Source: CAWJKP01 sp963843465 | GTDB taxonomy: Bacteria > Planctomycetota > Planctomycetia > Pirellulales > Thermoguttaceae | Reading direction: 5' to 3' | Assembly: GCA_963843465.1 (NCBI GenBank) | Contig: CAWJKP010000005.1 | Span: forward strand, 186,001-250,000 | DNA length: 64,000 nt | Part shown: piece after piece, positions 24,728-33,443 of the stretch | Layout of the letters: the number at the start of each line of letters is the position of its first letter | Position numbering within the stretch: the first letter of the stretch is position 1 | Position numbers and translations under genes: made by a program | Notes under the pieces: generated by a model | What the model was told of the DNA's origin: nothing | Database searches by the model: none | The model's input: only the letters and a program-made list of their open reading frames with translations

Positions 24728-26856
24728 TTACGGCCGCAGCAGCTTCTCGCCCAAGGTGGCGGCCAGGTCGGGCAGGTCATAGACCGGCAGCGCACCGTGG
24801 ACGATCTGGGCGGCGGAAACCGGCTCCAGGGGATGGTGGATCACGCTTGCCCAGGAGTCGAGGCCGCGGACGAGCTTCACCGACGCGAATAGCTTCGGCT
24901 CGACGGCCGCCGCGTGCAGGGCCGGCACGGTCGCCTGACCGATGGCCACCAGGTCCGCCGGTCCTTGCCCTTCGAGGGCGCGGGCGGCGATGATGATGGC
25001 CTCAGCCCGTAGACCCACATAGGACCGGCCCAGCAGGTAGGCCGTGTTGGCGTCCTTCTCCTTCTCCCCCTCGTCCCCCTCCTTCTCGCTCGGCCGAGTC
25101 TGGCCCATGCCCGGCAGATCGACGGCCAGCACGACTCGCCCTTGCTCGACCAGCCGCTGGATCGGGCCGCCGGGCGAGGCATCGGCTGCCTTTCCCGCTT
25201 CGTGCAGGTAGAGCACGGCCGGGGCCGGCTTCACTTCCGCCGGCAAGAAGAACAGAGCTGGCAGGACAATGCCGTTCTCCATGCTCAGCAACAGCTTCTC
25301 AAGGAGATAGTGCGGCCGCTGGATTTTTTCGAGAATCTCCATCTTGGGCTTGGGCAAATCGTCCAGACGACGGATGCCGGCCAGCCGTCGGACCTCGGCC
25401 AGCAGTTGTTGGCGATGGCCCGTCTTCCACGCCGCAGCCCGCTGGGGCGCCAACTGGTTCTCGTACTCCTCGTTGAGATCATAGACCGAGCGGCGCCGGG
25501 GAGCCGCATCACCTGGCCCTCGGGCGTACACTGGACCTCCTTTGCGGAGAGCCGCACGATGGGCGGCTCGACGATCGGCTCCTCGGTCAGGCCGGCGTGG
25601 CCGCCGGGGCTGACGGGCGCGGATCGGTTAGCCCCGGCGGCCACGCCGGCTGCGGGGCTGACGCAGAGCCAGCGGGACAGCCAGCGGGCGACGCCCGTTC
25701 GCTGCCGGGCGTTGTAGTTGTGTCCGGCGTCGTTCTCCAGGATATCCAGCCGCTCGGCGAAGCCCATTCGCGTGTAGAGCCGCTTGGCGTCGCGGAAGGT
25801 CTCCCAGACGCCGTGGATGTCGAAGAAATCCTTGGTGGCCGAGCAGAGCAAGATCGGCGTGGGCGCCCGCATCATGAGGTAGTCGGCGTGATCCATGCCG
25901 AAGGCGAGTTGGCCGAAGATGTTCTGTTCGGCGTCCTGGGGCCCGATGGTTCGCAGCAGCGCGGAGAATCCGCACAGATAGCAGCTCGGCGCGGCGGCGC
26001 GAATGCGGTCGTCGAGGGCCATCAGGTAGCTGGTTTGCGTGCCGCCGCCGCTGTTGCCGGTGCAGCCGATCCGCCGGGGATCCACTTCTGGGCGGGACTG
26101 GAGATAGTCGATGGCGCGCATGCCGTCCCAGATCTCGAAGCGGGCCGTATTGCGACCCAGGAGCCGACAGCCGATTCCCACCAGCGAATGCCCGGCGACG
26201 CCCCAGAGTTCGGGCCAGCCGCCTTTGCCCAAGAACTGGCCGCGTTCGCCCTGGTCGATGGGATCGAAGACCAGGGCCGCCATGCCTTCCAGCGCCAAGA
26301 AGGCGCCCATCGTTTGATAGTCGTCGTGCCCCTTGGCGTCTTGCGCGTGGCCGCAAGGCACCAGCACGCCCGGATAGGGCGGCTTGAATCGCGCGGCCTC
26401 GGGCAGGAAGAGCAGGCCGGTCAGAAAATGCTTGGGCTGACTTTCGAAGAGGATCTTTTCCACCCGATAGCCCTCGCGCTTGACTTGGCCGGTGACCTGC
26501 GGCTCCAGCGGCGTCCGCGGCGGCAGCCCGCCGATGGCTTGCAGAAACTTCTCTCGCAAGCGCGTTTGGTAGGCGGCGATTTGCTCGGGGGTCTTGCGGG
26601 CCTCGTAGTCCGCTCGCCATTTCTGGAAGGCCTCGGCGGCCTGGCGCTGCCAGTAGTCGTGCATCATCCGCTGGGGCCGGCTGCCGGGGATCTTGTCCGC
26701 GGGCACGTCCAGTTCCTGGCCGGAGGCGCGGGAGCCGCAGACGATCAGCGCCAGCGAGAGGCCGAGAGCCCAAGCTCGGGCGGGCGAGCTGGGCCGGATC
26801 GCGGCCCGACTCACGGATGGGGTGCGGTGGAAATGCGGTCGAGACGCGCGATGCAT
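24728..26856 (-). pseudogene. Two-domain alpha/beta hydrolase (acetylxylan-esterase-like), frameshifted
   Basis: An exported protein (signal peptide WALGLSLALIVCGSRASG) of about 700 residues. Domain 1 has the nucleophile elbow GNSGGGTQ in RIGCTGNSGGGTQTSY and the acid/His region DAGHNYN; it resembles acetyl xylan esterase family enzymes. Domain 2 begins after the frame change near 25495-25515 with SVYDLNEEYENQ and continues to LGEKLLRP, but its elbow (AIGQATVPAL) lacks a serine, so only domain 1 should be catalytic. The linker contains a palindromic repeat in frame. One base is missing or two are extra between the frames. It could be a sequencing error or true decay. Confidence 0.85.
25591..25650. 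repeat. Palindromic repeat in frame inside the hydrolase gene
   Basis: 24-base arms starting GCCGGCGTGGCCGCCGGGGC and ending GCCCCGGCGGCCACGCCGGC, with one mismatch. Read through on the minus strand it encodes VAAGANRSAPVSPGGHAG in the linker between the two hydrolase domains. A solo arm is at 1355-1377. Confidence 0.85.
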
Positions 26857-27200
26857 GGCGGCCTCCTCCAGGGTGAACGGGACGCTTTCAGGACCACGGC
26901 CCTCGATTCTAATGCACGCCAGCGTCGTGACAAGGTATTGAGGAGCGGCAATCGCCGCATTAGGATGAAAGATAGCGATTTCTCTTGATTAGTCCTGGAC
27001 TTTTCGTAAAGTGGAGATGTGAGGTCCTGCCCCCTCTAGAAGAGGGCAAGGGAGAATTGGTGCATTTTCTCTGTTGACGGATCGGCCAAATAATACCTTG
27101 GAGGACTTCCGTAGGACGGATTGCTAATCCCGCACGATTTGCGGACAACGGCGTTCTTTCTTGCTTTGCTCTGGCCGAGCAGACGGAAAGGGTTGCTGGC
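26857..27200. other. Intergenic region between divergent genes
   Basis: No gene is recognised. It contains GTAGGACGGATTGCTAATCC near 27111, a possible solo REP that recurs as GTAGGACGGATTGCC near 55199. A CTTGGAGGACTTCC segment and an AT-rich stretch CCAAATAATACC could include promoters, but no convincing -35/-10 pair is seen. Confidence 0.45.
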
Positions 27201-27899
27201 ATGGGTGGTTGGGTTGAGTGGCTTTTCCTCGGCGTATTGCTCTACCTCGCCGTGGTGCTGGTGAGGGGGATCGTCCAGTTCGTATTCTGGTTCTTTGAAG
27301 ACTCCTTCGGCAGCCGCCGGGCACAACGACGGCGGCAGGAGGAACTCAGGGCAGAGCATCATGGGCCGCAGACCGCCGGCCAGCCGCACTCCGGAATCCA
27401 CCGGAAGGAGGCCCACGAGCGGGTCCGCTACCCCAACCGACTTGCCCTGGCGCTGGCGATTTTCAGCCCGGCCCATTGGTTAGCCGAGCTGGCCGATGGC
27501 CTGAAAGTCCTCTTTTCCCGGGGGAGCTACGATTCTTGGGTCGGCCGTGCCTTGCGGGAGACGGACCCGCGGAAGAAGGTGGCCGACTTATCCAAGGCCT
27601 TGGCACTGAACCCGGGCTATGAACCGGCCTGGGGTCTGAAGGCCAACACGCTGTTGAAAATGGAGCGGTACGCCGAGGCCCTGGAATGTTTCGAGAAGGT
27701 GCTGGAGCTTCAGCCCAGTGCCACGGCGTGGTACAAGAAAGGTCTCTGCTGCTACCACCTGAAACGCCGGGAGGCTGCCTTGGAGTGCTTCCGCCGGGCC
27801 ATGGCCTCCTGCCAAGAAGGCACTGCCGACTGGCTCAAGGATGCCGCGAAGAAGAAGGATCTCCTGGAGGAGGAGCTGCGGCACCAGGGGATCCTGTAG
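27201..27899 (+). CDS. Membrane-anchored TPR protein
   Basis: A 232-residue protein with an N-terminal transmembrane helix (WLFLGVLLYLAVVLVRGIVQ) and a basic stretch, then about three TPR units from residue 125 (YEPAWGLKANTLLKMERYAE, AWYKKGLCCYHLKRREAAL) that provide a protein-binding surface in the cytoplasm. The final helix is charged and probably caps the array. The function is unknown. It faces a convergent gene across a long polypurine hairpin. Confidence 0.85.
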   Translation: MGGWVEWLFLGVLLYLAVVLVRGIVQFVFWFFEDSFGSRRAQRRRQEELRAEHHGPQTAGQPHSGIHRKEAHERVRYPNRLALALAIFSPAHWLAELADGLKVLFSRGSYDSWVGRALRETDPRKKVADLSKALALNPGYEPAWGLKANTLLKMERYAEALECFEKVLELQPSATAWYKKGLCCYHLKRREAALECFRRAMASCQEGTADWLKDAAKKKDLLEEELRHQGIL

Positions 27900-27920
27900 G
27901 GATCGGGGGAGAAGAGGATC

Positions 27921-27993
27921 GGGGGAGAAGAGGAGAAGGGGAGAGGAGAGTTCGTTGCCAGTGTCTCCTCTTCTCCTCTTCTCCTCTTCTCCC
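27921..27993. terminator. Polypurine/polypyrimidine hairpin between convergent genes
   Basis: GGGGGAGAAGAGGAGAAGGG and the inverse CTCCTCTTCTCCTCTTCTCC form a stem of nearly 30 pairs around ATTCGTTGCCAG-type loop sequence. Its place between convergent stops suggests a bidirectional terminator, though neither side has a clean T-tract. The purine bias also allows triplex formation. Confidence 0.55.
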
Positions 27994-28003
27994 TATCTCC
28001 CCT

Positions 28004-28444
28004 CTACTTGTCTAAACGCTCGGTGAAATCCTCGCGGCCGCGGTAGCGGATCATGCGGAACGCCTGGCCCGTCGCCTCCGCGGCCCGAATCATGGCCCGC
28101 AAGCCCGAGGGGAAGACGCAGACCAGGGGCAAGTGCTCCGCGGCGCTGGTGACGATCTCTTCGTCGCCGTCCTCGTCGGTGGCCAGCACCACGCTCACGG
28201 CCGACACCGTTCCGCGCTTGTGGCTCCTCTTGGGCAGCTTCTCGGTGATGTCCTCCCGCTGGCCGAAGCGGAGGATGCGGTAAGGCCGGTCGGACTGTTC
28301 GGCCAGCGGAACCAACTCCGCAGTCCGTTGCGGGTCGGTGGCCACCAGCGGCGTCCATCGGCCGTGCAGCTTCACGCCCAGCAGCTCTTCGCCTCGGTCT
28401 GGATTCTCGGCGACGAACACGAAGATCTCGGTGATCACGAGCAT
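28004..28444 (-). CDS. Conserved hypothetical protein
   Basis: A 146-residue soluble protein with no signal peptide and no motif I recognise. It contains an internal repetition: the segments YRILRFGQREDITEKLPK and FRMIRYRGREDFTERLDK are clearly related, so it looks like a tandem duplication of a roughly 65-residue unit. The two halves therefore form a pseudo-dimer. No function assigned. Confidence 0.7.
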   Translation of the reverse strand: MLVITEIFVFVAENPDRGEELLGVKLHGRWTPLVATDPQRTAELVPLAEQSDRPYRILRFGQREDITEKLPKRSHKRGTVSAVSVVLATDEDGDEEIVTSAAEHLPLVCVFPSGLRAMIRAAEATGQAFRMIRYRGREDFTERLDK

Positions 28445-28560
28445 TGGGCGGGCCTCCTTGACAGTAATCTAGCGGAGGCGGAGGCGGAAAGCCACGGGCG
28501 GTGGGCTTTCAGCGATCAGACGCGGCGTCGAGGCCCTAAGGAAGCCTGCGGAGGAGCCCG

Positions 28561-28600
28561 GCTCCCCCTCTCCGTTCGAGAAAGGGTTTGGGGTGAGGGG
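28561..28600. repeat. CCCTCTCC...GGTGAGGGG repeat, interrupted by a MITE
   Basis: This is a member of the same family that overlaps the leuA 3' end. Its right end is duplicated on the other side of the inserted element at 28775-28783, so the MITE inserted into it. Confidence 0.6.
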
Positions 28601-28774
28601 CAACGCCGTTAAGGACTTTGGGAGTTGAGTGGAGGCCGGGCGAAATGAAAATTGCCTATATTCCCGCAGTTTCCTGGGATGGCCGTTTTATCGCACTTGC
28701 AGCCCCACGTTCAAATTACGCACGTAACTACCGAATCCCCCCATTTTCACGGAAAAAAGTCCTTAACGGCGTTG
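28601..28774. mobile_element. 174-bp MITE with 19-bp terminal inverted repeats and 9-bp target duplication
   Basis: The ends are CAACGCCGTTAAGGACTTT and AAAGTCCTTAACGGCGTTG, perfect 19-bp inverted repeats. The flanking bases are GGTGAGGGG on both sides (28592-28600 and 28775-28783), an exact 9-bp direct repeat. The interior is non-coding and not palindromic. This fits a non-autonomous DNA transposon derivative. No transposase is in the window, so the parent family is unknown. Confidence 0.9.
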
Positions 28775-28877
28775 GGTGAGGGGGCGCTAGAAAGTGGCAA
28801 GTGGCCGGCGCGTTAGCGCCCGCCGATCTGCCCAAGGAGACGGCCTCGTTCGATCCTTGTTGCGACCGATCGCACGA

Positions 28878-29081
28878 TTAGGCGTTCTTATGCGTTGCGA
28901 GCAACCGCCGAATCTCAGGCAGCAGGGCCGTCGGTACGGTCACGACAGCTTGGTCGCCGCCGTCGTCGTCGGCCGCCTCATCCGCCGCGACCCACTCCTC
29001 GTCCGCTCTCGAGTCCAATTCGGCGATTAACTGTTTGACGCGTTGCTCATCCCAGCCTTTGGGGAATCGTTTCTGGTTCAT
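28878..29081 (-). CDS. Small antitoxin-like partner of DUF4258 toxin
   Basis: A 67-residue protein starting at MNQKRFPKGWDEQRV, which overlaps the stop of the upstream toxin frame by one codon (ATGA). A charged helical N-terminus leads to an Asp/Glu-rich middle and a C-terminal helix TALLPEIRRLLATHKN. It lies downstream of a DUF4258-type gene and is a plausible antitoxin. The start was chosen for the overlap. Confidence 0.65.
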   Translation of the reverse strand: MNQKRFPKGWDEQRVKQLIAELDSRADEEWVAADEAADDDGGDQAVVTVPTALLPEIRRLLATHKNA

Positions 29082-29361
29082 CGTCCGCGTCTCCTTTGCC
29101 GCAGCCGGAAGGCTTTGAGTTGCTTGCCGGCCAACGGGTAAGCCGTCACTACAAACACGCCATCCCATGCTCGTCGGGGATGTAAATCACGCGCAGATAT
29201 CGCCCCTCCCGCGTCTGCCCGAGGGCCTGCCGAGAGCCGCCCGAGGACCGTTTGTCCTCACCAGGGTGGGCCAAGATCCATTCCGCCTCCGCTTCGCTCA
29301 CCCCGTGCTGATCGAAGTGCGGCAACCCAGTTTCGGAGTCGCGGTAATAGCGGATCTCCAT
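29078..29361 (-). pseudogene. DUF4258-type toxin, frameshifted
   Basis: The N-terminal frame (MEIRYYRDSETGLPHFDQHG, then REGRYLRVIYIPDEHG) is typical of the DUF4258 or ParE/RelE-like family. It hits a stop four codons later. The expected end, DGVFVVTAYPLAGKQLKAFR, continues in another frame and terminates exactly over the antitoxin start. A single lost G in a run (GGGG to GGG near 29165) explains the break. If real, the toxin is dead while its antitoxin remains. Confidence 0.8.
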
Positions 29362-29487
29362 AACGCGATCTCACACTCATCAGCCAAGATTATTCTACCA
29401 CGCCTGGCGGTGGCGGGGCAGGCCCACGAAAATGGGCCTCCGGTTGACAATGACCGGCAAAGTCTGAGAGTCGAAACGAAGACGCCG

Positions 29488-30774
29488 CTACGCGCTCTTG
29501 TGCTTCGGCTCGGTGATGGGGAAGAGCTTGGCCCGGCCGCGGACCACGTCCTCGGTGACGATGTACTTCGCCGCGGCCGCCTGGTCGGGCAACTCGAACA
29601 TGATGTCCAGCATCGAGTCCTCGACGATCGACCGCAGCCCGCGGGCGCCGGTGTCCTTCTGCATGGCCATCTGCGCAATCGCCCGCAAGGCGTCGTCGGT
29701 GAACTCCAGCTCGGCGTTCTCCATGGCGAACAATTCCTGGTACTGGCGGACCAGGGCATTCTTCGGCTCGGTGAGGATGCGGATCAAGGCCGGCATGTCC
29801 AAGGGGACCAGGGAGGAGAGCACCGGCAGGCGGCCGACCAGCTCGGGGATCATGCCGAACTCGACGATGTCGTCGCAGGTGACGTGCTGGAGCAGCTCGC
29901 CCAACTCCATCTCCGACCGCTGGCTGGCCTGCTGGCCGAAACCGATGGTTTTCTTGCCCAACCGCCGGGCGACAATGTCCTCCAGGCCCACGAACGTCCC
30001 GCCGCAGATGAAGAGGATGTTCGTGGTGTCCATCTGGATGTACTGCTGTTCGGGATGCTTGCGTCCGCCCTGGGGCGGGACGTTGGCCATCGTTCCTTCG
30101 AGCATCTTCAAAAGGGCCTGCTGCACGCCCTCGCCGGAGACGTCGCGGGTAATGGAGATGTTCTGGCTGGTCTTGCCGATTTTGTCGATTTCATCGATGT
30201 AGATCACGCCCCGCTGCGCCGCCTCGAGGTCGAAGTCGGCGGCGTGCAGGAGTTTCAGGAGCAGGTTCTCCACGTCCTCGCCCACGTAGCCGGCCTCGGT
30301 GAGCGTGGTGGCGTCGCCGATGGCGAAGGGCACGTCGAGGATCCTCGCCAGGGTCTGCGCCAAGAGCGTCTTGCCCGAGCCGGTGGGCCCGATCAACAGG
30401 ATGTTGGACTTGTCGATGACCACGTCGGAGACTTCCGCGTGGTGTACCAAGCGCTTGTAATGACTGTGCACGGCCACGGCCAGCACTTTCTTGGCGTGCT
30501 CCTGCCCGATGACGTACTCATCGAGCCTGGCGACCACTTGGCGTGGCGTGGGGATCTTGGAGAAGGGCTGCTTGCCGGTGCCGCGGCGGCGCCGCTCCTG
30601 CTCGAGGATCGACTGGCAGAGATCGATGCACTCGCCGCAGATGTAGACGTTGCCGGGGCCCTCGACCAGCGGTCCGACGTCGCGATAGCTCTTGCGACAG
30701 AAAGAACAGAAGGCGTTTTTCTTGGTGGTGCTGCTACCCCGTCGTCCGGCATTGAAGTCCCGTCCAGAGGGCAT
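29488..30774 (-). CDS. clpX: ATP-dependent Clp protease ATP-binding subunit ClpX
   Basis: A 428-residue AAA+ unfoldase that feeds tagged proteins to ClpP. The N-terminal zinc-binding domain has four cysteines (CSFC and CGECIDLC). The ATPase core has Walker A GPTGSGKT, the pore loop GYVGED, Walker B VIYIDEID, and the RKH loop (QGGRKHPE). The arginine finger region TGARGLRSIVE and sensor 2 are present. Start: AAAGGA lies about six bases before the MPSGRDFN methionine, favouring it over MGM two codons earlier. No clpP is adjacent. Confidence 0.97.
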   Translation of the reverse strand: MPSGRDFNAGRRGSSTTKKNAFCSFCRKSYRDVGPLVEGPGNVYICGECIDLCQSILEQERRRRGTGKQPFSKIPTPRQVVARLDEYVIGQEHAKKVLAVAVHSHYKRLVHHAEVSDVVIDKSNILLIGPTGSGKTLLAQTLARILDVPFAIGDATTLTEAGYVGEDVENLLLKLLHAADFDLEAAQRGVIYIDEIDKIGKTSQNISITRDVSGEGVQQALLKMLEGTMANVPPQGGRKHPEQQYIQMDTTNILFICGGTFVGLEDIVARRLGKKTIGFGQQASQRSEMELGELLQHVTCDDIVEFGMIPELVGRLPVLSSLVPLDMPALIRILTEPKNALVRQYQELFAMENAELEFTDDALRAIAQMAMQKDTGARGLRSIVEDSMLDIMFELPDQAAAAKYIVTEDVVRGRAKLFPITEPKHKSA

Positions 30775-31044
30775 ACCCATTCCTTTCCGCAGTCCGCCCG
30801 CCGGGGCCGCGCGCCGCAAGGCCCGCCGCAGGCAGGGATGTCAGTTCCATGGTCGCTCGATGGGCCGGGACGAAACACGCGTCCGCGGCCGTTTGGGCAT
30901 CCCTGTCCGCATCTCTTCGAGCACTCGACGCTTCAGTTCCTACGGCCGGCGTGCAGCGGGGGTTTCCCCAACTCCCTTGCGGAAACGGCGGATCCGGCCA
31001 ACCCCTACGATCCGAACGCCCGGCACAAGTTCGTTCGTCGGGCC

Positions 31045-31308
31045 CTAACCTATTTCGCCGTTATCCTTTACCTCCTCACCGAGCCGCACCGCTAACCTCG
31101 ATTTTATTGTTCGGAATTCCGCGTCGCTGAGCACACCCTTCGAGTGCAGTTCACGGAATTTTGACATCAATTCGCTCGCCGTCGGTTCCTGTTGTGCCGA
31201 CTGACCGCGAATTTTCCCGAGAACGTAGATCGCCACTGCAACCAGGATCGCGCCCATCGCCAGCCAGAAGACGAGCTGGGGCGCCTGGACCTCCAAGAAC
31301 TTCGTCAT
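31045..31308 (-). CDS. Small membrane protein with SHOCT-like C-terminus
   Basis: An 87-residue protein beginning MTKFLEVQAPQLVFWLA, chosen over a longer reading frame without protein character. One transmembrane helix (LVFWLAMGAILVAVAIYVLG) is followed by a polar linker and the short block ELMSKFRELHSKGVLSDAEF, a SHOCT-type oligomerisation motif. It lies upstream of clpX on the same strand, about 270 bases away. The function is unknown. Confidence 0.7.
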   Translation of the reverse strand: MTKFLEVQAPQLVFWLAMGAILVAVAIYVLGKIRGQSAQQEPTASELMSKFRELHSKGVLSDAEFRTIKSRLAVRLGEEVKDNGEIG

Positions 31309-31858
31309 CCACCGCCGACCTGACAGGAAATACGGCCCACGCCAAGACCTTGCCGCTGGATGCAATCATTATGTACTTTCTGCGCTTCCGAGTCCAGGCA
31401 CCGCAGCCGCCTGGTCACGATGGGGACGGGGGGCGGCGGACGACGGACGGGAGGCGGCGTCGTGGGCGTTGGTAGATCACCGGATATCCCGACGTCATGA
31501 GACTTAGGTTCCGCCACCCCTTTGCTCATACCGCTCGCGGCGACGACCGACACTAGCCCGAAGCACGAGCGAGGGGCGAAAGTGCTTCCCTCGTTAGCGC
31601 TTCGGGATAGGGTACCGCGGCGAGAAATGCGTCAAACTCAACCACAAGCGGTATAGCCGCTTTACTGTTTCGCGTGAAGATTTTCGACTCGCATCCCCCG
31701 TCCGCCGTCCCCCATCCGCCGCCTTTCCATGCCCCCCGCCATGCAAGTTTGACTGTTCTTTGCATTCTTCCTGACCATGTGCCCCTTCTCAAGTCGCATG
31801 ACTGGCCTCGCCGATACGACCTACGATCCGGTCCGCTGGTTTCTCAAGGAACGAGGCG
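31309..31858. other. Intergenic region with one palindromic repeat
   Basis: About 550 bases between divergent genes without a supportable gene. It contains the CTAGCCCGAAGC palindrome (31553-31610) and a GC-rich stretch with repeated GGCGGAC/GACGGAC units near 31434. No convincing promoter pair stands out. Confidence 0.5.
31553..31610. repeat. Palindromic repeat, CTAGCCCGAAGC family, copy 1
   Basis: CTAGCCCGAAGCACGAGCGA and TCGTTAGCGCTTCGGGATAG form an inverted repeat. A second copy is at 59926-59978 (CCCGAAGCGTAAGCGAGGG). This repeat is common in planctomycete genomes in my experience. Confidence 0.8.
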
Positions 31859-33205
31859 ATGTGGCTTGCGTCGCTGGCCCAGGTGCTCGCGCTGGTGGCT
31901 ACGGCCGGGGATGCCGGGCCGATGGGTCCGCCGTACGCCCCCAGCCCGCTGCCGGCACCCATCGCCACCCGCCAAACGCTATTCGCTATCCCCTTCAAGG
32001 TGGATAAGGGGCCGTCCCATGCCAGCGAACCGGTCGAGGTCCAGCTCTACGTCTCCTCCGACTTCGGGGGCTCCTGGCACTTGTACCAACAAGTCCCCCC
32101 CAGCCGCAACCGCTTCCTCTTTCAGGCCAGAGGCGACGGAGAATACTGGTTCCTGATCCGCACCCTCGACCGTGCCGGCCAAATTCGGCCTCGACAGAGC
32201 AACCAGCCGGGCTTGCGGGTCGTGGTGGACACCAACCCACCCGAGTTGAAACTCGACGCCTTCCGTGGCAACGGCGGCCAGATCACCGCCCGCTGGCAGG
32301 CCACCGACCCGAACCTCAACCTGGAAAGCCTGAAGATCCAGTACCGTCCGGCAGGCGTCACTACCTGGCAGGCGCTGGCCGTCGACCGGCGGGACACGGC
32401 GGTCCAGGGGATTACGCGATACGGCCAGCTTACCTGGTGGCCTCAAGCGGCCAGCGGACGTTTAGAGATCCGGGCGGAGGTTTCCGATACGGCGGGAAAT
32501 ACGACCGTCACACACGCCCAGGTCGTGTCGAAACCTTCGTCGACCTCCCCGTTGGGGCCATCGCTGGGGTCATCCCCCGCGACGCCGGCAACGCCGCCGG
32601 CACCAGCCCCAGCGGCAGCAGTTCCACCGGCAGCAACGCCAGCGGCAGCAACGCCAGCGGCAGCGACGCCACCGGTAGCCCCGGCGACGGCGCCACCCTC
32701 GGACGATGTGCTGCCGCCGACGGAGGGTCCGGTGATTCCGGGGTTCTCCGCAGCCCAGCCGCCGACCGGAGCGGTCGCCATGTCCGTCAACCCGCCCTTG
32801 GGCAACCAATACGTTGCGCCCCTTGTGGCTGGCGCGGCAAACCGGCCGGATCCTCGTCTGCCCGACGGCCGTCGGCCGCGAATGGTCAACTCGCGGGTCT
32901 TCGAGTTGGAGTACAAGGTCGATTCGCTGGGACCCTCGGGCATCCGCCGCGTGGAGCTTTGGGGAACTCTGGATGGGGGCCGGACGTGGTCGAACTTCGG
33001 CGTGCCCAAGCAAATCAAGAGTCCGCTTCTAATCGGCGTCCAAAAAGAGGGCCTCTATGGTTTCCGCGTGGCCGTGGAGAACGGGGCGGGAGTATGGAGC
33101 GGCAGGCCACGGCCCGGCGACCCGCCGGATGTGTGGGTCGGCGTCGACCTGACGAAGCCCAGCGTCCACATTGGCGACATCCGGTCGAGCAGCTATTCCC
33201 GCTGA
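31859..33205 (+). CDS. Secreted Pro/Ala-linker beta-domain protein
   Basis: A 448-residue exported protein. Signal peptide MWLASLAQVLALVATAG with cleavage near GDA. Two beta-sandwich regions, with VEVQLYVSSDFGGSWHLYQQ and RVFELEYKVDSLGPSGIRRV, are similar in spacing and each contains a TLDRAGQ or TLDGGRTWSNFG-like turn, so they may be tandem Ig-like or sialidase-type (BNR) domains. A long Ala/Pro-rich linker (residues about 240-290), coded by a GC-rich microsatellite, separates them. It is secreted or surface-exposed. No enzyme motif found. Confidence 0.8.
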   Translation: MWLASLAQVLALVATAGDAGPMGPPYAPSPLPAPIATRQTLFAIPFKVDKGPSHASEPVEVQLYVSSDFGGSWHLYQQVPPSRNRFLFQARGDGEYWFLIRTLDRAGQIRPRQSNQPGLRVVVDTNPPELKLDAFRGNGGQITARWQATDPNLNLESLKIQYRPAGVTTWQALAVDRRDTAVQGITRYGQLTWWPQAASGRLEIRAEVSDTAGNTTVTHAQVVSKPSSTSPLGPSLGSSPATPATPPAPAPAAAVPPAATPAAATPAAATPPVAPATAPPSDDVLPPTEGPVIPGFSAAQPPTGAVAMSVNPPLGNQYVAPLVAGAANRPDPRLPDGRRPRMVNSRVFELEYKVDSLGPSGIRRVELWGTLDGGRTWSNFGVPKQIKSPLLIGVQKEGLYGFRVAVENGAGVWSGRPRPGDPPDVWVGVDLTKPSVHIGDIRSSSYSR

Positions 33206-33232
33206 AATGCAGCGCGGGAGTCGCTTTGCGCC

Positions 33233-33367
33233 GTAGGGTGGGACAAGGCCGCCTTGCGGCCGCCGGCCCACCGGCATTGGTCACTGGCCAGTGAGGGGGG
33301 ACACCAGCCACTGAACACTTCCTTTTGGTGGGCCGGCGCTCGCTTGCGCGAGCTTGTCCCACCCTAC
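33233..33367. repeat. REPIN-like repeat, GTAGGGTGGGACAAG family, copy 1
   Basis: It starts GTAGGGTGGGACAAGGCCGC and ends with GCGAGCTTGTCCCACCCTAC. The outer ends are GTAG/CTAC; the loop holds CACTGGCCAGTG-type sequence. Other copies: 36454-36619 and 56569-56810; a half-copy is near 53873. Confidence 0.92.
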
Positions 33368-33443
33368 AAAAGCGCTGGATGCTCGCTATACTTGGGGTCG
33401 GCTACTCGTCGCATCGCCCCCGAAACCTCACGCTCGCCCACCG

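Noticed and set aside
29167..31095. A 642-residue open frame on the plus strand opposite clpX
   Set aside because: It is the GC-driven shadow of clpX: full clpX motifs are on the other strand, and this frame has no recognisable domain.
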